The translations under genes and the position numbers were made by a program. The notes below the pieces were generated by a model. The model made no database searches, was not told the origin of the DNA, and saw only the letters and a list, made by a program, of their open reading frames with translations. Shown here in pieces: positions 37,501 to 44,768 of a stretch of 64,000 nt of DNA. The stretch's first letter is position 1; every line of letters starts with the position of its first letter. This DNA comes from Streptomyces flavofungini (lineage in GTDB: Bacteria; Actinomycetota; Actinomycetes; Streptomycetales; Streptomycetaceae). The DNA is taken from positions 248,001-312,000 of the forward strand of contig NZ_BMVR01000010.1 of NCBI RefSeq assembly GCF_014650815.1, written 5' to 3'.

Positions 37501-38758
37501 GCTCGGCGCGGACACCGGCCTGCGCCTGCCCCCGGCCCTCGTCTTCCAGCACCCGACGGTCACCGCGCTGACCCGGCACCTGGTCGCGCGGTGGGAGGCG
37601 GCACCTCCCGAGGCCGCGGGCACCACGGACACGGGCAGCGCGGCCGCGGGCACCACGGACGGGGGCAGCGCGGACACGGGCACCGCGGACGCGGGCAGCG
37701 CGGACACGGGCGGTGGCGCGCTCACGGCACCCGGCAGCACGTACACGGCACCCGGCGGCCCCGGCGGCTCGCGCTTCACCCTGGGTCCGCTGCTCGCCCG
37801 CGCCGGCGAACTCGGCCGGACCGAGGAGTTCCAGGAACTGGTGCGCCACGTCGCCGGGTTCCGGCCCACCTTCGCCACCCCCGAGGAGCGGCTGCGGCCG
37901 CCGCAGGTCCGGCTCGCGCGCGGGTCCGCCGCGCGCCTCGTCTGCTTCCCGACGTTCGCCGTCGGCGCGGGCGCGTCCCAGTACGCGCGGCTCGCCGCCG
38001 CGTCCGGGGGCGAGCACGACGTCTGGGTCCTGCCCGTGCCCGGCTTCGACTGGCAGGAGTCGCTGCCCGCGTCCGTGGCCGCCCTCGCGGGCCTCCTGGC
38101 GGACGGCGTCGACCGGTGCGGCGACGGCGGTCCCGTCGTCCTGCTCGGCTACTCGGCGGGCGGCTGGATCGCCCACGCCACCGCGGCCGCCCTCGAAGCA
38201 CGCGGCGCCGGGCCCGACGCCGTCGTCCTCCTGGACAGCCACTGGCCCGACAGCCCGGCGCTCCCGCACCTGCACGCCCGCATCGAACAGGCCCGGCTCG
38301 CGGCGGCCCGCACCTCCGCGGCACCGGACGGACCGTGGACCCACGAGTCCGGGGACGACGCGTACCTCACCGCGATGGCGCACTACGCCGGATTGTTCCG
38401 GGCGTGGACGCCGACGGAGATCGGCGCGCCGACCCTGCTCGTACGGGCGTCGGAGGCGGCCTTCGACGAGGCACCCGAGCCCTCAGACGCACCCGGGCCC
38501 CCAGAGGCACCTGCGGCACCCGCGACATCGGCGGCGCCAGGGAACTCGGCGGAGCCGACGGACTGGCGAGCGGGCTGGCACCTCCCGCACACCGCCGTCG
38601 ACACGCCCGGCACCCACTTCTCGATCATCCGCGAGCACAGCGAGCCCGCGTTGCGCGCGGTGGCCGACTGGCTCGGCGGCCGCCACGGGGGCCCCGCCCC
38701 GCAGGGCGCCCCGGCCCGCACGGAAACCGAGCAGCCCACCACCCCTGAAGGAGCATGA
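31532..38758 (+). CDS. norC: Type I PKS, NorC/AurC-like: modules 5 and 6 (KS-AT-ACP, KS-(degenerate AT)-ACP) + TE
   Basis: Terminal PKS (2408 residues) with two non-reducing modules that leave the triketide needed for pyrone closure. Module 5: docking coiled coil, KS C205 (DTACSAS), AT S713 (GHSQGE, YASHS, methylmalonyl), ACP S1047 (GFVSL instead of GFDSL). Module 6: KS C1278 (DTACSSS) and ACP S1981 look normal, but the AT has GHAVGE with Ala1737 in place of the nucleophile, SGLLPDPAG instead of GQGSQ, and lacks about 100 residues including the YASH/HAFH segment. The thioesterase has S2208 (GYSAGG), LLDSHWP and GTHFSI. ATG 31532 follows GAGGTGG. Product release as a pyrone is inferred from AurC/NorC. 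The start of the methyltransferase overlaps its stop. Confidence 0.93.
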   Translation: MATDDRIRYYLKRVTADLHETRGRLRELEDAAGEPIAVVAMGCRFPGDVRSPEDLWDLVVSGTDAVAPFPEDRGWDVDHLYDPDPDRLGKSYAREGGFLADVASFDAGLFGVSPREALTLDPQQRLLLEVSWETFERAGLPPSALRGSRTGVFVGTSSQEYALLLQSARETFEGYSTGFLASVLSGRLAYTFGLEGPAITVDTACSASLTALHLAAQSLRQGECALALAGGASVLTTPGMFVEFSRQRGLAVDGRCKAFAASADGTGWGEGVGLVLLERLSDARRNGHPVLAVVRGSAVNQDGASNGLTAPNGPSQQRVIRQALASARLSADLVDVVEAHGTGTALGDPIEAQALLATYGQERSADRPLWLGSLKSNIGHTQAAAGVGGVIKTVMALRRGVLPPTLHVDEPTPHVDWSSGAVRLLTEARDWPERDGPRRAGVSSFGISGTNAHVILEQSDDDTFPAPAPAPTARPVPLGLAADDVPDHPARDAVDGPAQVADGPAQDAPDAPAQAPADSPAPAPAHRAPEPTAPLPWFITARTSRGLREQAARLRDHVHARPDLAPADIAHSLLASRTHFDHRAAVLADDRDAYLAGLTALAEGRSAPGVVEGVARDPGKPVFVFPGQGAQWEGMAADLYRDSAVFRARLRACAEAVEPHVDFSLTDVVRGVEGAASLDRVDVVQPALWAMMVSLAELWRSHGVEPGAVVGHSQGEIAAACVAGALSLEDGARIVARRSRLVAERLAGSGGMAFLALPADRARDRLAEWGPRLGIAATNAPSSVVVSGDAEALDELLYAAEQEGVRAIRVAVDYASHSAQVETLEAELLTTLADVTPRTAEIPFHSTVLGAQVDTSGLDAAYWYRNLRETVRFDPTVRDLLAAGHRTYVEMSPHPVLAVSLHEIIEGAASPAGPASAGAQGTVLTSLRRDEGHLGRFLASVAEAHVQGVPVDWSARVGPGARLVDLPTYAFQRRRYWPDALPAAAQDREADDSAASVFRQRLAELPDGGKERLVLETVCEHAAAVLNLGSPGDVDGTRAFTDLGFVSLTAMELRNRLTTATGVRLSPAAVFDHPTAEKLSAHLLGRLTGAHEQAEEPVAAAPVAGEPIAIVAMGCRYPGDVTSPEQLWDLVAAGRDAISGFPANRGWDTANLYDPDPGRPGHTYVRRGGFLHDADQFDPLLFGISPREALAMDPQQRLLLEVAWEVLERAGLAPDAVGGSRTGVFVGVSGQDYLPLLTADPDGGAGHLMTGTSTSVASGRIAYTFGLEGPAVTVDTACSSSLVALHLAVQALRQGDCTAALVGGATILSTPGAFIEFSRQGALATDGRCKAFAAEADGTGWGEGVGVLLVEPLSVARRAGHPVLALVRSTALNQDGASNGLSAPNGLAQQRVIRQALAQAGLTARDVDAVEAHGTGTTLGDPIEAEALLATYGQGRPAHAPLWLGSLKSNVGHTAAAAGVGGIIKTVLALDRAVLPPTLHVDEPTPHVDWSAGAVELLTEARPWPDTGRARRAGVSSFGISGTNAHVVLEQAPADGGAAAERAPAPRTALPRTPWLLSGGTEEALRAQAERLRRYVEERTGLVPADVARSLASARAGLEHRAVVLGQDRETLLAGLSRVAGGEGAPDVVLGSARGRERVAFLFSGLLPDPAGGEHGEQGGLVRELSEHAPVYASALDEAGAAVAARLGRPWSEVLPPDGGAPQDPVLARAARFAGEVALFRLLEHWGVRPAFLLGHAVGEVTAAHCAGVLSLADAAALAVALVRETQAGAQADAGDAVRRTVKDLTFRPPTTPLVAARTGRPVAYEELSAPDHWVRLAQEDAPPAAAVEWLDSQGVRTCLQLGPDAALAALGGQEYGTDLGALLIALARLHVTGVPVDWGRMLADCGARLVDLPTYAFQHQRYWPEGAGLPIGAAGRPVAPGAARADQGRQVRERLAAAAGEERADLVAALVRTHVAAVLRLADPDTVDDERPLPELGFDSLTAVDLRNRLGADTGLRLPPALVFQHPTVTALTRHLVARWEAAPPEAAGTTDTGSAAAGTTDGGSADTGTADAGSADTGGGALTAPGSTYTAPGGPGGSRFTLGPLLARAGELGRTEEFQELVRHVAGFRPTFATPEERLRPPQVRLARGSAARLVCFPTFAVGAGASQYARLAAASGGEHDVWVLPVPGFDWQESLPASVAALAGLLADGVDRCGDGGPVVLLGYSAGGWIAHATAAALEARGAGPDAVVLLDSHWPDSPALPHLHARIEQARLAAARTSAAPDGPWTHESGDDAYLTAMAHYAGLFRAWTPTEIGAPTLLVRASEAAFDEAPEPSDAPGPPEAPAAPATSAAPGNSAEPTDWRAGWHLPHTAVDTPGTHFSIIREHSEPALRAVADWLGGRHGGPAPQGAPARTETEQPTTPEGA

Positions 38759-39459
38759 TGACGTCCGACGGCGCCAGCGCCAGCAAGCCCCTCGACCAGC
38801 ACCTCGACCAAGGGGTCATCGACGGGCAGTCCGGATACTCGAAGCCGTTCCTCGCCCTCTACGACCTCTTGGTGTACCGGGGCACCGCGCCCCTCCTGTG
38901 GGGCTGCCCGGCGGCGGTGTCCCGGGAGCTGTACGACAGTTGCGTCGGCGCCCGCCACATGGACATCGGCGTGGGCACCGGCTACCTGCTCCACCACACC
39001 CGGTTCCCCGTGCCCGACCCCCGGATCACGCTGGTCGACCTCAACCGCAACTCCCTGGCCCACACGGCGCACCGGCTCCGGCGGTACCGGGTCGAAACGG
39101 TCCGCGCGAACATACTGGAGGACCTGCCGGTGGCGGCGCGGTCCCAGGACTCAGTGGGGATGAGCTATCTGCTGCACTGCGTTCCGGGCAGCCTGCGGGA
39201 GAAGGGGATCGCGCTGGCGCACGCCGCCGCCGTCGTCCGCCCCGGCGGCGTCGTCTTCGGCGCCACGGTCCTGTCGGCCGGGGTGCCGGTGTCCGGCGGC
39301 GCCCGCCGGGCGCTGCGCATCCTGAACAAGCGGGGCGCCTTCCACAACGACGCCGACACCCTCGACGACCTCCGCGCCCAGCTCGACCAGCACTTCGACC
39401 GCCACGAGCTGACCGTCCACGGCTGCGTCGGCGTCTTCCGTGCCTGGACGGCCGCCTGA
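38755..39459 (+). CDS. norI: SAM-dependent methyltransferase, AurI/NorI-like pyrone O-methyltransferase
   Basis: 234-residue class I methyltransferase with the SAM-binding motif MDIGVGTGYLL (~residues 69-79), the acidic ribose-binding end LVDLN, and the post-motif VVRPGGVVFGATV. The start overlaps the stop of the terminal PKS (ATGA); a second ATG at 38758 is better spaced from GGAG, so either may be used. In aureothin the homologous AurI methylates the pyrone and fixes the gamma-pyrone form; the position straight after the TE-bearing PKS supports the same role. It is the last gene of the cluster in the window: a 63-bp gap with inverted repeats separates it from a thiolase of doubtful connection. 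Confidence 0.9.
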   Translation: MMTSDGASASKPLDQHLDQGVIDGQSGYSKPFLALYDLLVYRGTAPLLWGCPAAVSRELYDSCVGARHMDIGVGTGYLLHHTRFPVPDPRITLVDLNRNSLAHTAHRLRRYRVETVRANILEDLPVAARSQDSVGMSYLLHCVPGSLREKGIALAHAAAVVRPGGVVFGATVLSAGVPVSGGARRALRILNKRGAFHNDADTLDDLRAQLDQHFDRHELTVHGCVGVFRAWTAA

Positions 39460-39471
39460 GGAGCCCCGTAC

Positions 39472-39516
39472 ACTCCGAAACTAGCAGCGCTAATTAAACC
39501 GCTCACGTCTCGGAGT
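39472..39516 (+). promoter_or_regulatory. Nested inverted repeats in front of the thiolase gene
   Basis: ACTCCGA at 39472-39478 is complementary to TCGGAGT at 39510-39516, which includes the likely Shine-Dalgarno sequence of the thiolase GTG at 39523. Inside lies a second repeat, AACTAGC (39479-39485) and GCTAATT (39489-39495), with one mismatch. This AT-rich 63-bp gap is the most probable cluster boundary. It may hold an operator, a terminator of the PKS operon without a U-tract, or a structure masking the ribosome binding site. Confidence 0.4.
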
Positions 39517-39522
39517 CGCCCC

Positions 39523-40710
39523 GTGCGCACCGTCCACTTCGCCGCCGCCCGCCGCACGCCGATCGGGCGGCTCCGCGGTGCCCTCTCCGCCGTCCGCCCG
39601 GACGACCTCGCCGCCACCGTCGTGCGCGGCCTGCTCGACGGCCTGCCGGGGCTCGACCCGGCCCGGATCGACGAGGTCTACTGGGGCGCCGCGAACCAGG
39701 CGGGCGAGGACAACCGCAACGTCGCCCGCATGGCCGTGCTCCTCGCGGGCCTCCCCGAGTCCGTCCCCGGCGCCACGGTGAACCGCCTGTGCGCCTCCGG
39801 CCTGGAGGCGGTCACCCTGGCCGCCCGCACCATCGCCGCGGGCGACGCCGACGTCGTGCTCGCGGGCGGCTCCGAGTCCATGAGCCGCGCCCCCTTCGTG
39901 CTGCCGCGTCCCGACGAGGCCCTGCCGCACCGCATGGAGGCCGCCGACACCCGCCTCGGCTGGCGCCTGGTCAACCCGGCGATGCGGGAGCTGCACGGGC
40001 TCCTCTCGATGGGCGAGACCGCCGAGGAGGTCGCCTCCCGGTACGGCGTCTCCCGCGAACGCCAGGACACCTTCGCCCTGCGCAGCCACCAGCGTGCCGC
40101 CGCCGCCCGCAAGAACGGCCACTTCGACGACGAACTCCTGCCCGTCACCACCCCCGACGGCACGGTCGTCGACGCGGACGAGAGCATCCGCGAGGACACG
40201 TCGTACGACAAGCTCAGCGGGCTGCGGCCGGTGTTCCGCAAGGGCGGCACCGTCACGGCGGGCAACGCGTCGCCGATGAACGACGGCGCGGCGGGCCTGC
40301 TCCTGGTCAGCGAGGAGGCCCTGCGCGACCTGGGCCTGGAGTCCCTCGGCCGGTACGCGACCGGTGCCTCCGCCGGTGTGCACCCCGACGTGATGGGCAT
40401 CGGGCCCGTGCCCGCCACCCAGAAGGCCCTGGCCCGGCGCGGCTGGAGCGTCGCCGACATCCAGGAGGCCGAGTTCAACGAGGCGTTCGCCGCCCAGGCC
40501 CTGGCCTGCGTGGACGCCCTCGGCATCGACCCGGACCTGGTCAACCCCGACGGCGGCGCCATCGCTCTCGGCCACCCCCTCGGCTGCTCCGGCGCCCGCA
40601 TCCTCACCACGCTCCTGCACCGCATGCGCCGCACCGGCACCACCCGGGGCCTCGCCACGATGTGCGTGGGCGTGGGCCAGGGCACGGCGCTCCTCGTCGA
40701 GAGGGACTGA
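39523..40710 (+). CDS. Thiolase family protein (acetyl-CoA C-acyltransferase, possibly beta-ketoadipyl-CoA thiolase)
   Basis: 395-residue thiolase. The acylated cysteine is in NRLCASGLEAV (about residue 89), the active-site histidine in GGAIALGHPLGCSGAR, and the second cysteine in the C-terminal CVGVGQG. GTG 39523 is the only start that keeps the canonical N-terminus (VHFAAARRTPIGR). Degradative thiolases cleave 3-ketoacyl-CoA, while biosynthetic ones condense acetyl-CoA; the sequence alone does not decide. Similarity in style to PcaF-type enzymes is noted with modest confidence. It follows the polyketide cluster on the same strand. A role in supplying acyl-CoA extender precursors would be speculation, and it is more likely a housekeeping gene next to the cluster. 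Confidence 0.85.
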   Translation: MRTVHFAAARRTPIGRLRGALSAVRPDDLAATVVRGLLDGLPGLDPARIDEVYWGAANQAGEDNRNVARMAVLLAGLPESVPGATVNRLCASGLEAVTLAARTIAAGDADVVLAGGSESMSRAPFVLPRPDEALPHRMEAADTRLGWRLVNPAMRELHGLLSMGETAEEVASRYGVSRERQDTFALRSHQRAAAARKNGHFDDELLPVTTPDGTVVDADESIREDTSYDKLSGLRPVFRKGGTVTAGNASPMNDGAAGLLLVSEEALRDLGLESLGRYATGASAGVHPDVMGIGPVPATQKALARRGWSVADIQEAEFNEAFAAQALACVDALGIDPDLVNPDGGAIALGHPLGCSGARILTTLLHRMRRTGTTRGLATMCVGVGQGTALLVERD

Positions 40711-40740
40711 CGGACGCCGACGGACGCCGACGGACGCCGA
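40711..40740 (+). repeat. 10-bp tandem repeat (CGGACGCCGA x3)
   Basis: Three perfect copies directly follow the stop codon of the thiolase gene. No function is suggested; it may be slippage in GC-rich DNA. Confidence 0.9.
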
Positions 40741-40832
40741 GGGTGAACGGGGCGTACCGGCCGGGTCGGTGACCGCGAGCGGCCCCGGCCCGCCCCGGCG
40801 CGAAGTGCTTGGGCATACCATCGGTTCCCAGC

Positions 40833-41609
40833 ATGGACGCCACCTCCGCCATCACCGGCCTCACCGTCTGGGAGTTCGGCGCCCTGGCCCTGGCGGCCGG
40901 GGTCGTCGGCTTCTCCAAGACCGCCGTCAGCGGCGCCAACACCATCAGCCTCGCCGTGTTCGCCGCGGTCCTCCCGGCCCGCGCGTCGACGGGCGTGCTC
41001 CTGCCGATCCTCATCGCGGGCGACGTCCTCGCCGTCCTCACCTACCGCAGGCACGCCCACTGGCCCACGCTGTGGCGGCTGTTCCCCGCGGTCGGCGCGG
41101 GCGTCGCCCTGGGCACGGTGTTCCTGATGTTCGCCGACGACGCCGTGATGCGTACGTCGATCGGGGCGATCCTGCTGCTCATGGCGGCCGTGACGGTGTG
41201 GCGGCGGCGCGCCGCCGAGCGGGCGGAGACCGAGGAGCGGGCGTCGGCCGGGGCGGCCCGGCTCGCCGCGCCCTCGTACGGCGTGCTCGGCGGCTTCACC
41301 ACGATGGTCGCCAACGCGGGCGGTCCTGTCATGTCGATGTATCTGCTCTCCGCGGGCTTCAAGAAGCTGAGTTTCCTCGGCACTTCGGCCTGGTTCTTCC
41401 TCATCGTGAACACCTCCAAGGTGCCGTTCAGCGTGGGCCTCGGCCTCATCGACGGGCCCTCGCTGCTGCTCGACGCGGCCCTGGTCCTGTTCGTGATCCC
41501 GGGCGCGCTCCTCGGCAAGGTGTGCGTGCACCGCATCAACCAGCGGCTCTTCGAACAACTCGTCATCGGCGCGACGGTCCTCGGCGGGCTCCAGTTGCTG
41601 CTGCGCTGA
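40833..41609 (+). CDS. TauE/SafE family membrane transporter (sulfite/sulfonate exporter family)
   Basis: 258-residue polytopic membrane protein with about eight hydrophobic segments in two repeats, each starting with a Gly-rich turn (GVVGFSKTAVSGAN near the N-terminus, GVLGGFTTMVANAGGP in the middle), which is the hallmark of the TauE/SafE (DUF81) family. Members move sulfite, sulfoacetate or other small organic anions across the cytoplasmic membrane; the substrate here is unknown. ATG 40833 was preferred to an in-frame TTG at 40809 because it begins where family members begin. The gene stands alone between the thiolase and cobK. Confidence 0.85.
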   Translation: MDATSAITGLTVWEFGALALAAGVVGFSKTAVSGANTISLAVFAAVLPARASTGVLLPILIAGDVLAVLTYRRHAHWPTLWRLFPAVGAGVALGTVFLMFADDAVMRTSIGAILLLMAAVTVWRRRAAERAETEERASAGAARLAAPSYGVLGGFTTMVANAGGPVMSMYLLSAGFKKLSFLGTSAWFFLIVNTSKVPFSVGLGLIDGPSLLLDAALVLFVIPGALLGKVCVHRINQRLFEQLVIGATVLGGLQLLLR

Positions 41610-41726
41610 GGTCCTGGCGCACTGGCACGGGGCCCGCGCCGCGCCGCCACCGGGCCGAGTCGCGCCGCCGCCGCCGGGCCCGGGCCGCCCGGGTCGCCCT
41701 GGTCGCGCCCCACGTACCCTCGACCC

Positions 41727-42470
41727 ATGCCCCACGTGCTCGTCCTCGGCGGCACCACCGAGGCCCGCCGCCTCGCCGCCGCCCTCGCCGCCCGGCCGGA
41801 CACCCGGGTGACGACCTCGCTCGCGGGCCGCGTCACCCGGCCCGCGGCGCTCGAAGGCGACGTACGCATCGGCGGCTTCGGCGGCCCCGACGGGCTCGCC
41901 CGGTGGCTGCGGGAGCACGCGGTGACCGCGCTCGTCGACGCCACGCACCCCTTTGCCACCGCGATCAGCGCCAACGCGGCGCGGGCTGCCCGGGCCACCG
42001 GTGTGCCGGCGCTCGCCCTGCGCCGCCCCGGCTGGCGCCGCGTCCCCGGCGACGACTGGCACGACGTCGCCTCCCTGGCGGACGCCGCCGCCGCACTCCC
42101 GGCCCTCGGCCGCCGTGTCTTCCTGACCACCGGCCGTCTGGGTCTCGCCGCGTTCGCCCCGTACGACGCCCTGCACTTCCTCGTACGCTCCGTGGAGCCC
42201 CCCGAGCCGCCGCTGCCCCGCGACGTACGGATCCTCCTGGACCGCGGCCCGTACACCGTCGACGGCGAGACGGCGCTGCTGCGCGAACACCGCGTCGACG
42301 TGCTCGTCACGAAGGACAGCGGCGGCGCGGCGACGGCCGCCAAGCTCACGGCCGCCCGCGCCCTGGCCCTGCCCGTGGTGGTCGTGCGCCGCCCGGAGCC
42401 GCCGTCGGGGGTGCCGGTGGTGGCCGACGTGGCGGCGGTGCTGGCGCGGCTGGGGGAGGCGGGGGCGTAG
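41727..42470 (+). CDS. cobK: Precorrin-6A / cobalt-precorrin-6A reductase
   Basis: 247-residue protein with the N-terminal nucleotide-binding start HVLVLGGTTEARRLA, the motif VDATHPFATAISANA and VLVTKDSGG, all typical for CobK/CbiJ. It reduces precorrin-6A (or its cobalt form) in the corrin ring of vitamin B12, using NADPH. CobF lies 2.3 kb further on the opposite strand, so two cobalamin genes flank the exporter gene. The stop is 67 bases from the convergent MFS stop. Assignment is firm; whether the strain's pathway is the aerobic or mixed type cannot be told from two genes alone. Confidence 0.93.
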   Translation: MPHVLVLGGTTEARRLAAALAARPDTRVTTSLAGRVTRPAALEGDVRIGGFGGPDGLARWLREHAVTALVDATHPFATAISANAARAARATGVPALALRRPGWRRVPGDDWHDVASLADAAAALPALGRRVFLTTGRLGLAAFAPYDALHFLVRSVEPPEPPLPRDVRILLDRGPYTVDGETALLREHRVDVLVTKDSGGAATAAKLTAARALALPVVVVRRPEPPSGVPVVADVAAVLARLGEAGA

Positions 42471-42537
42471 CGGCGCGGTGGGCCCGCCTCGGGTGGGCGC
42501 GGGCGCGCTCGGCGCCGAGGCCGTCGCGGGCGCGCCC

Positions 42538-44655
42538 CTACGCCGAAGCTGAAGCCGAAGCCGTTGCCGCCGGACGTGCCCCCTGCCCCCGGTCGAGCGC
42601 GAGGCCGTGCGCCAGGTCCTCCGCGAGCAGCCGCTTCGCGATCGCGTCGACCGCCGCCATCAGCTTCCCGTCGCCCCCGGCCGTCTCCTCCAGGGTGCGG
42701 CCGCCGTCCTTCTCCAACTGCTCGCGCAGCCAGCCCGCCCACGCCGTGCCGATCACCTCGGCCTCCCGCGCGCCCGCCGTCGTGTGCTGGAACAGCGTGT
42801 CGGTGCGGCTCAGATAGCCCTCCTCGACCATGCGGTCGAACACGGGCACCAGGACCTCGGGCGGCAGTTGGCGGCGGGCCGCGATGAGGTTGAGGTTGGC
42901 GTGGCCGACCATCCGGGTGAACAGGGCGACCTGCATCACCGCCCAGGCCCCGGCCATGTCCAGGCGGGTGTCGGAGCGCTGGATGATGGCGCGCGCGGTC
43001 TGCGGGCCCTTGGCGCGCAGGATGTTGCCGACGGCGAGTTCGAGGAGCCGGGCCGGGTCGCCCGTCTGCGGCGACGCGAAGCCCTCGCCCAGGTCGGACG
43101 AGCTCATCCGCGCGCTGTCGCGCAGCTCCACCTGCTTGAGGAACAGCGCCACGACGAACCCGGCGAGCGCGACCGGCACGGTCCACAGGAACACCGTCTG
43201 CAGCGTGTCCGCGTACGCCTTGACCAGCGGCGCCGCCGCCGCGCCCGGCAGGTCGTGCAGCCCCTGCGGGCTCTGCGAGGCCTTCGCGACGGCGTCCGGC
43301 GGCGCGGCTCCCGTGCGGGAGGCCTCGGTGACGCCGTCCCGCAGGTTCGGGGCGAGCGTGTTGGCGTAGATCGTGCCGAACACGGCCGTCCCGAACGAGC
43401 TGCCCAGCGTACGGAAGAATGTGACGCCGGACGTCGCGGTGCCCAGGTCCGCGTAGGCGACGGTGTTCTGGACGGCGATCGTGAGCACCTGCATGCACAG
43501 GCCGATCCCGGCACCGAGCACGAACATGTACAGCGACTCCAGCCACGTACTGGTCTCGCTGCCCATCAGCGAGAGCAGGAAGAGCCCGAGCGCCATCACC
43601 AGCGAGCCCACGATCGGGAAGATCCGGTACGTGCCCGTCTTGCTGACCACGTTGCCGCTGAAGATCGACGCGATGAGCAGGCCGACGACCATCGGTAGCG
43701 TCCGGACGCCGGAGATCGTGGCCGAGTCCCCGTCGACGTACTGCAGATAGGTCGGCAGGAACGTCATCGCGCCGAGCATCGCGAAGCCGACGATGAAGCT
43801 GAGCACGGAGCAGACCGTGAACACGGGGTTCGCGAACAGCCGCATCGGCAGCATCGGCTCCGCCGCGCGCGTCTCCACCCAGCAGAACCCGGCGAGCGCG
43901 AGCAGACCGCCCACGAACAGCCCGATGATGGTGCCCGAGCCCCACGCGTACTCGTTGCCGCCCCAGCTCGTCGCCAGGATCAACGCGCTCGCGCCGACCG
44001 CCACCAGCGCGATGCCCAGATAGTCGATGACGGGCTTCGACGCCGACTTCACCACCGGGATCGTGCGGGCGGCGGCCGCGACCACGAGGATCGCGATGGG
44101 CACGTTGACGTAGAACGCCCAGCGCCACGTCAGATGGTCCGTGAACAGGCCGCCGAGCAGCGGCCCGATGACTGTGGACACACCGAAGACCGCGCCGATC
44201 GCCCCTTGGTACTTGCCGCGCTCCCGCAGCGGGATCACATCGGCGATCAGCGCCATCGCCGTCACCATCAGCCCGCCCGCGCCGATGCCCTGCAGCGCCC
44301 GCCAGGCGATGAGAAGCGTCATGTTCGTGGCGAGACCGCACAGGAACGAGCCGGTGATGAAGACGATCGCCGACACCTGGAACACGATCTTGCGCCCGAA
44401 CAGGTCACCGAACTTGCCGACCAGCACCGTGGCGACCGTCTCCGCGAGGAGATACGACGTCACGACCCACGACATGTGCTCGGCCCCGCCCAGGTCCGAC
44501 ACGATCGTCGGCAGCGCGGTCCCCACGATCGTCTGGTCGAGCGCGGCGAGCAGGACGCCCAGCATGATCGTCACGAAGACGACGTTGCGCCGGCGCTTGT
44601 CCAGGACCGGCGGCCCTTGCTCCGCCGCGGCCACGGGCTGATCGGTAACGGTCAC
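42538..44655 (-). CDS. MFS exporter of the DHA2 (EmrB/QacA) family with C-terminal cytoplasmic extension
   Basis: 705-residue drug:proton antiporter. About 14 membrane segments occupy the first ~530 residues. Family motifs are visible: LDQTIVGTALPTI in helix 1, GKFGDLFGRK (motif A) in loop 2-3, and WRWAFYVNVPIA (motif C region). The last ~170 residues are soluble, include a segment resembling a winged-helix fold (LPPEVLVPVFDRMVEEGYLSRT), and end in an Ala/Ser tail; plain DHA2 proteins stop near 500. I chose GTG 44655, preceded by GAGGGTGAGG, because the open frame upstream is not transporter-like. It is outside the polyketide operon and on the other strand, so a role in exporting that product is possible but unsupported. 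Confidence 0.88.
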   Translation of the reverse strand: MTVTDQPVAAAEQGPPVLDKRRRNVVFVTIMLGVLLAALDQTIVGTALPTIVSDLGGAEHMSWVVTSYLLAETVATVLVGKFGDLFGRKIVFQVSAIVFITGSFLCGLATNMTLLIAWRALQGIGAGGLMVTAMALIADVIPLRERGKYQGAIGAVFGVSTVIGPLLGGLFTDHLTWRWAFYVNVPIAILVVAAAARTIPVVKSASKPVIDYLGIALVAVGASALILATSWGGNEYAWGSGTIIGLFVGGLLALAGFCWVETRAAEPMLPMRLFANPVFTVCSVLSFIVGFAMLGAMTFLPTYLQYVDGDSATISGVRTLPMVVGLLIASIFSGNVVSKTGTYRIFPIVGSLVMALGLFLLSLMGSETSTWLESLYMFVLGAGIGLCMQVLTIAVQNTVAYADLGTATSGVTFFRTLGSSFGTAVFGTIYANTLAPNLRDGVTEASRTGAAPPDAVAKASQSPQGLHDLPGAAAAPLVKAYADTLQTVFLWTVPVALAGFVVALFLKQVELRDSARMSSSDLGEGFASPQTGDPARLLELAVGNILRAKGPQTARAIIQRSDTRLDMAGAWAVMQVALFTRMVGHANLNLIAARRQLPPEVLVPVFDRMVEEGYLSRTDTLFQHTTAGAREAEVIGTAWAGWLREQLEKDGGRTLEETAGGDGKLMAAVDAIAKRLLAEDLAHGLALDRGQGARPAATASASASA

Positions 44656-44768
44656 AGCCTCACCCTCACACCGGCACCGGGCATGTGCATGCGGGGCCGT
44701 CCGGTCCGGTGACGGGGCGCCGGCGTGTGGGCGCGGACCGGGCGGAGCTCGCGGCGGCTCCGGGCGGG

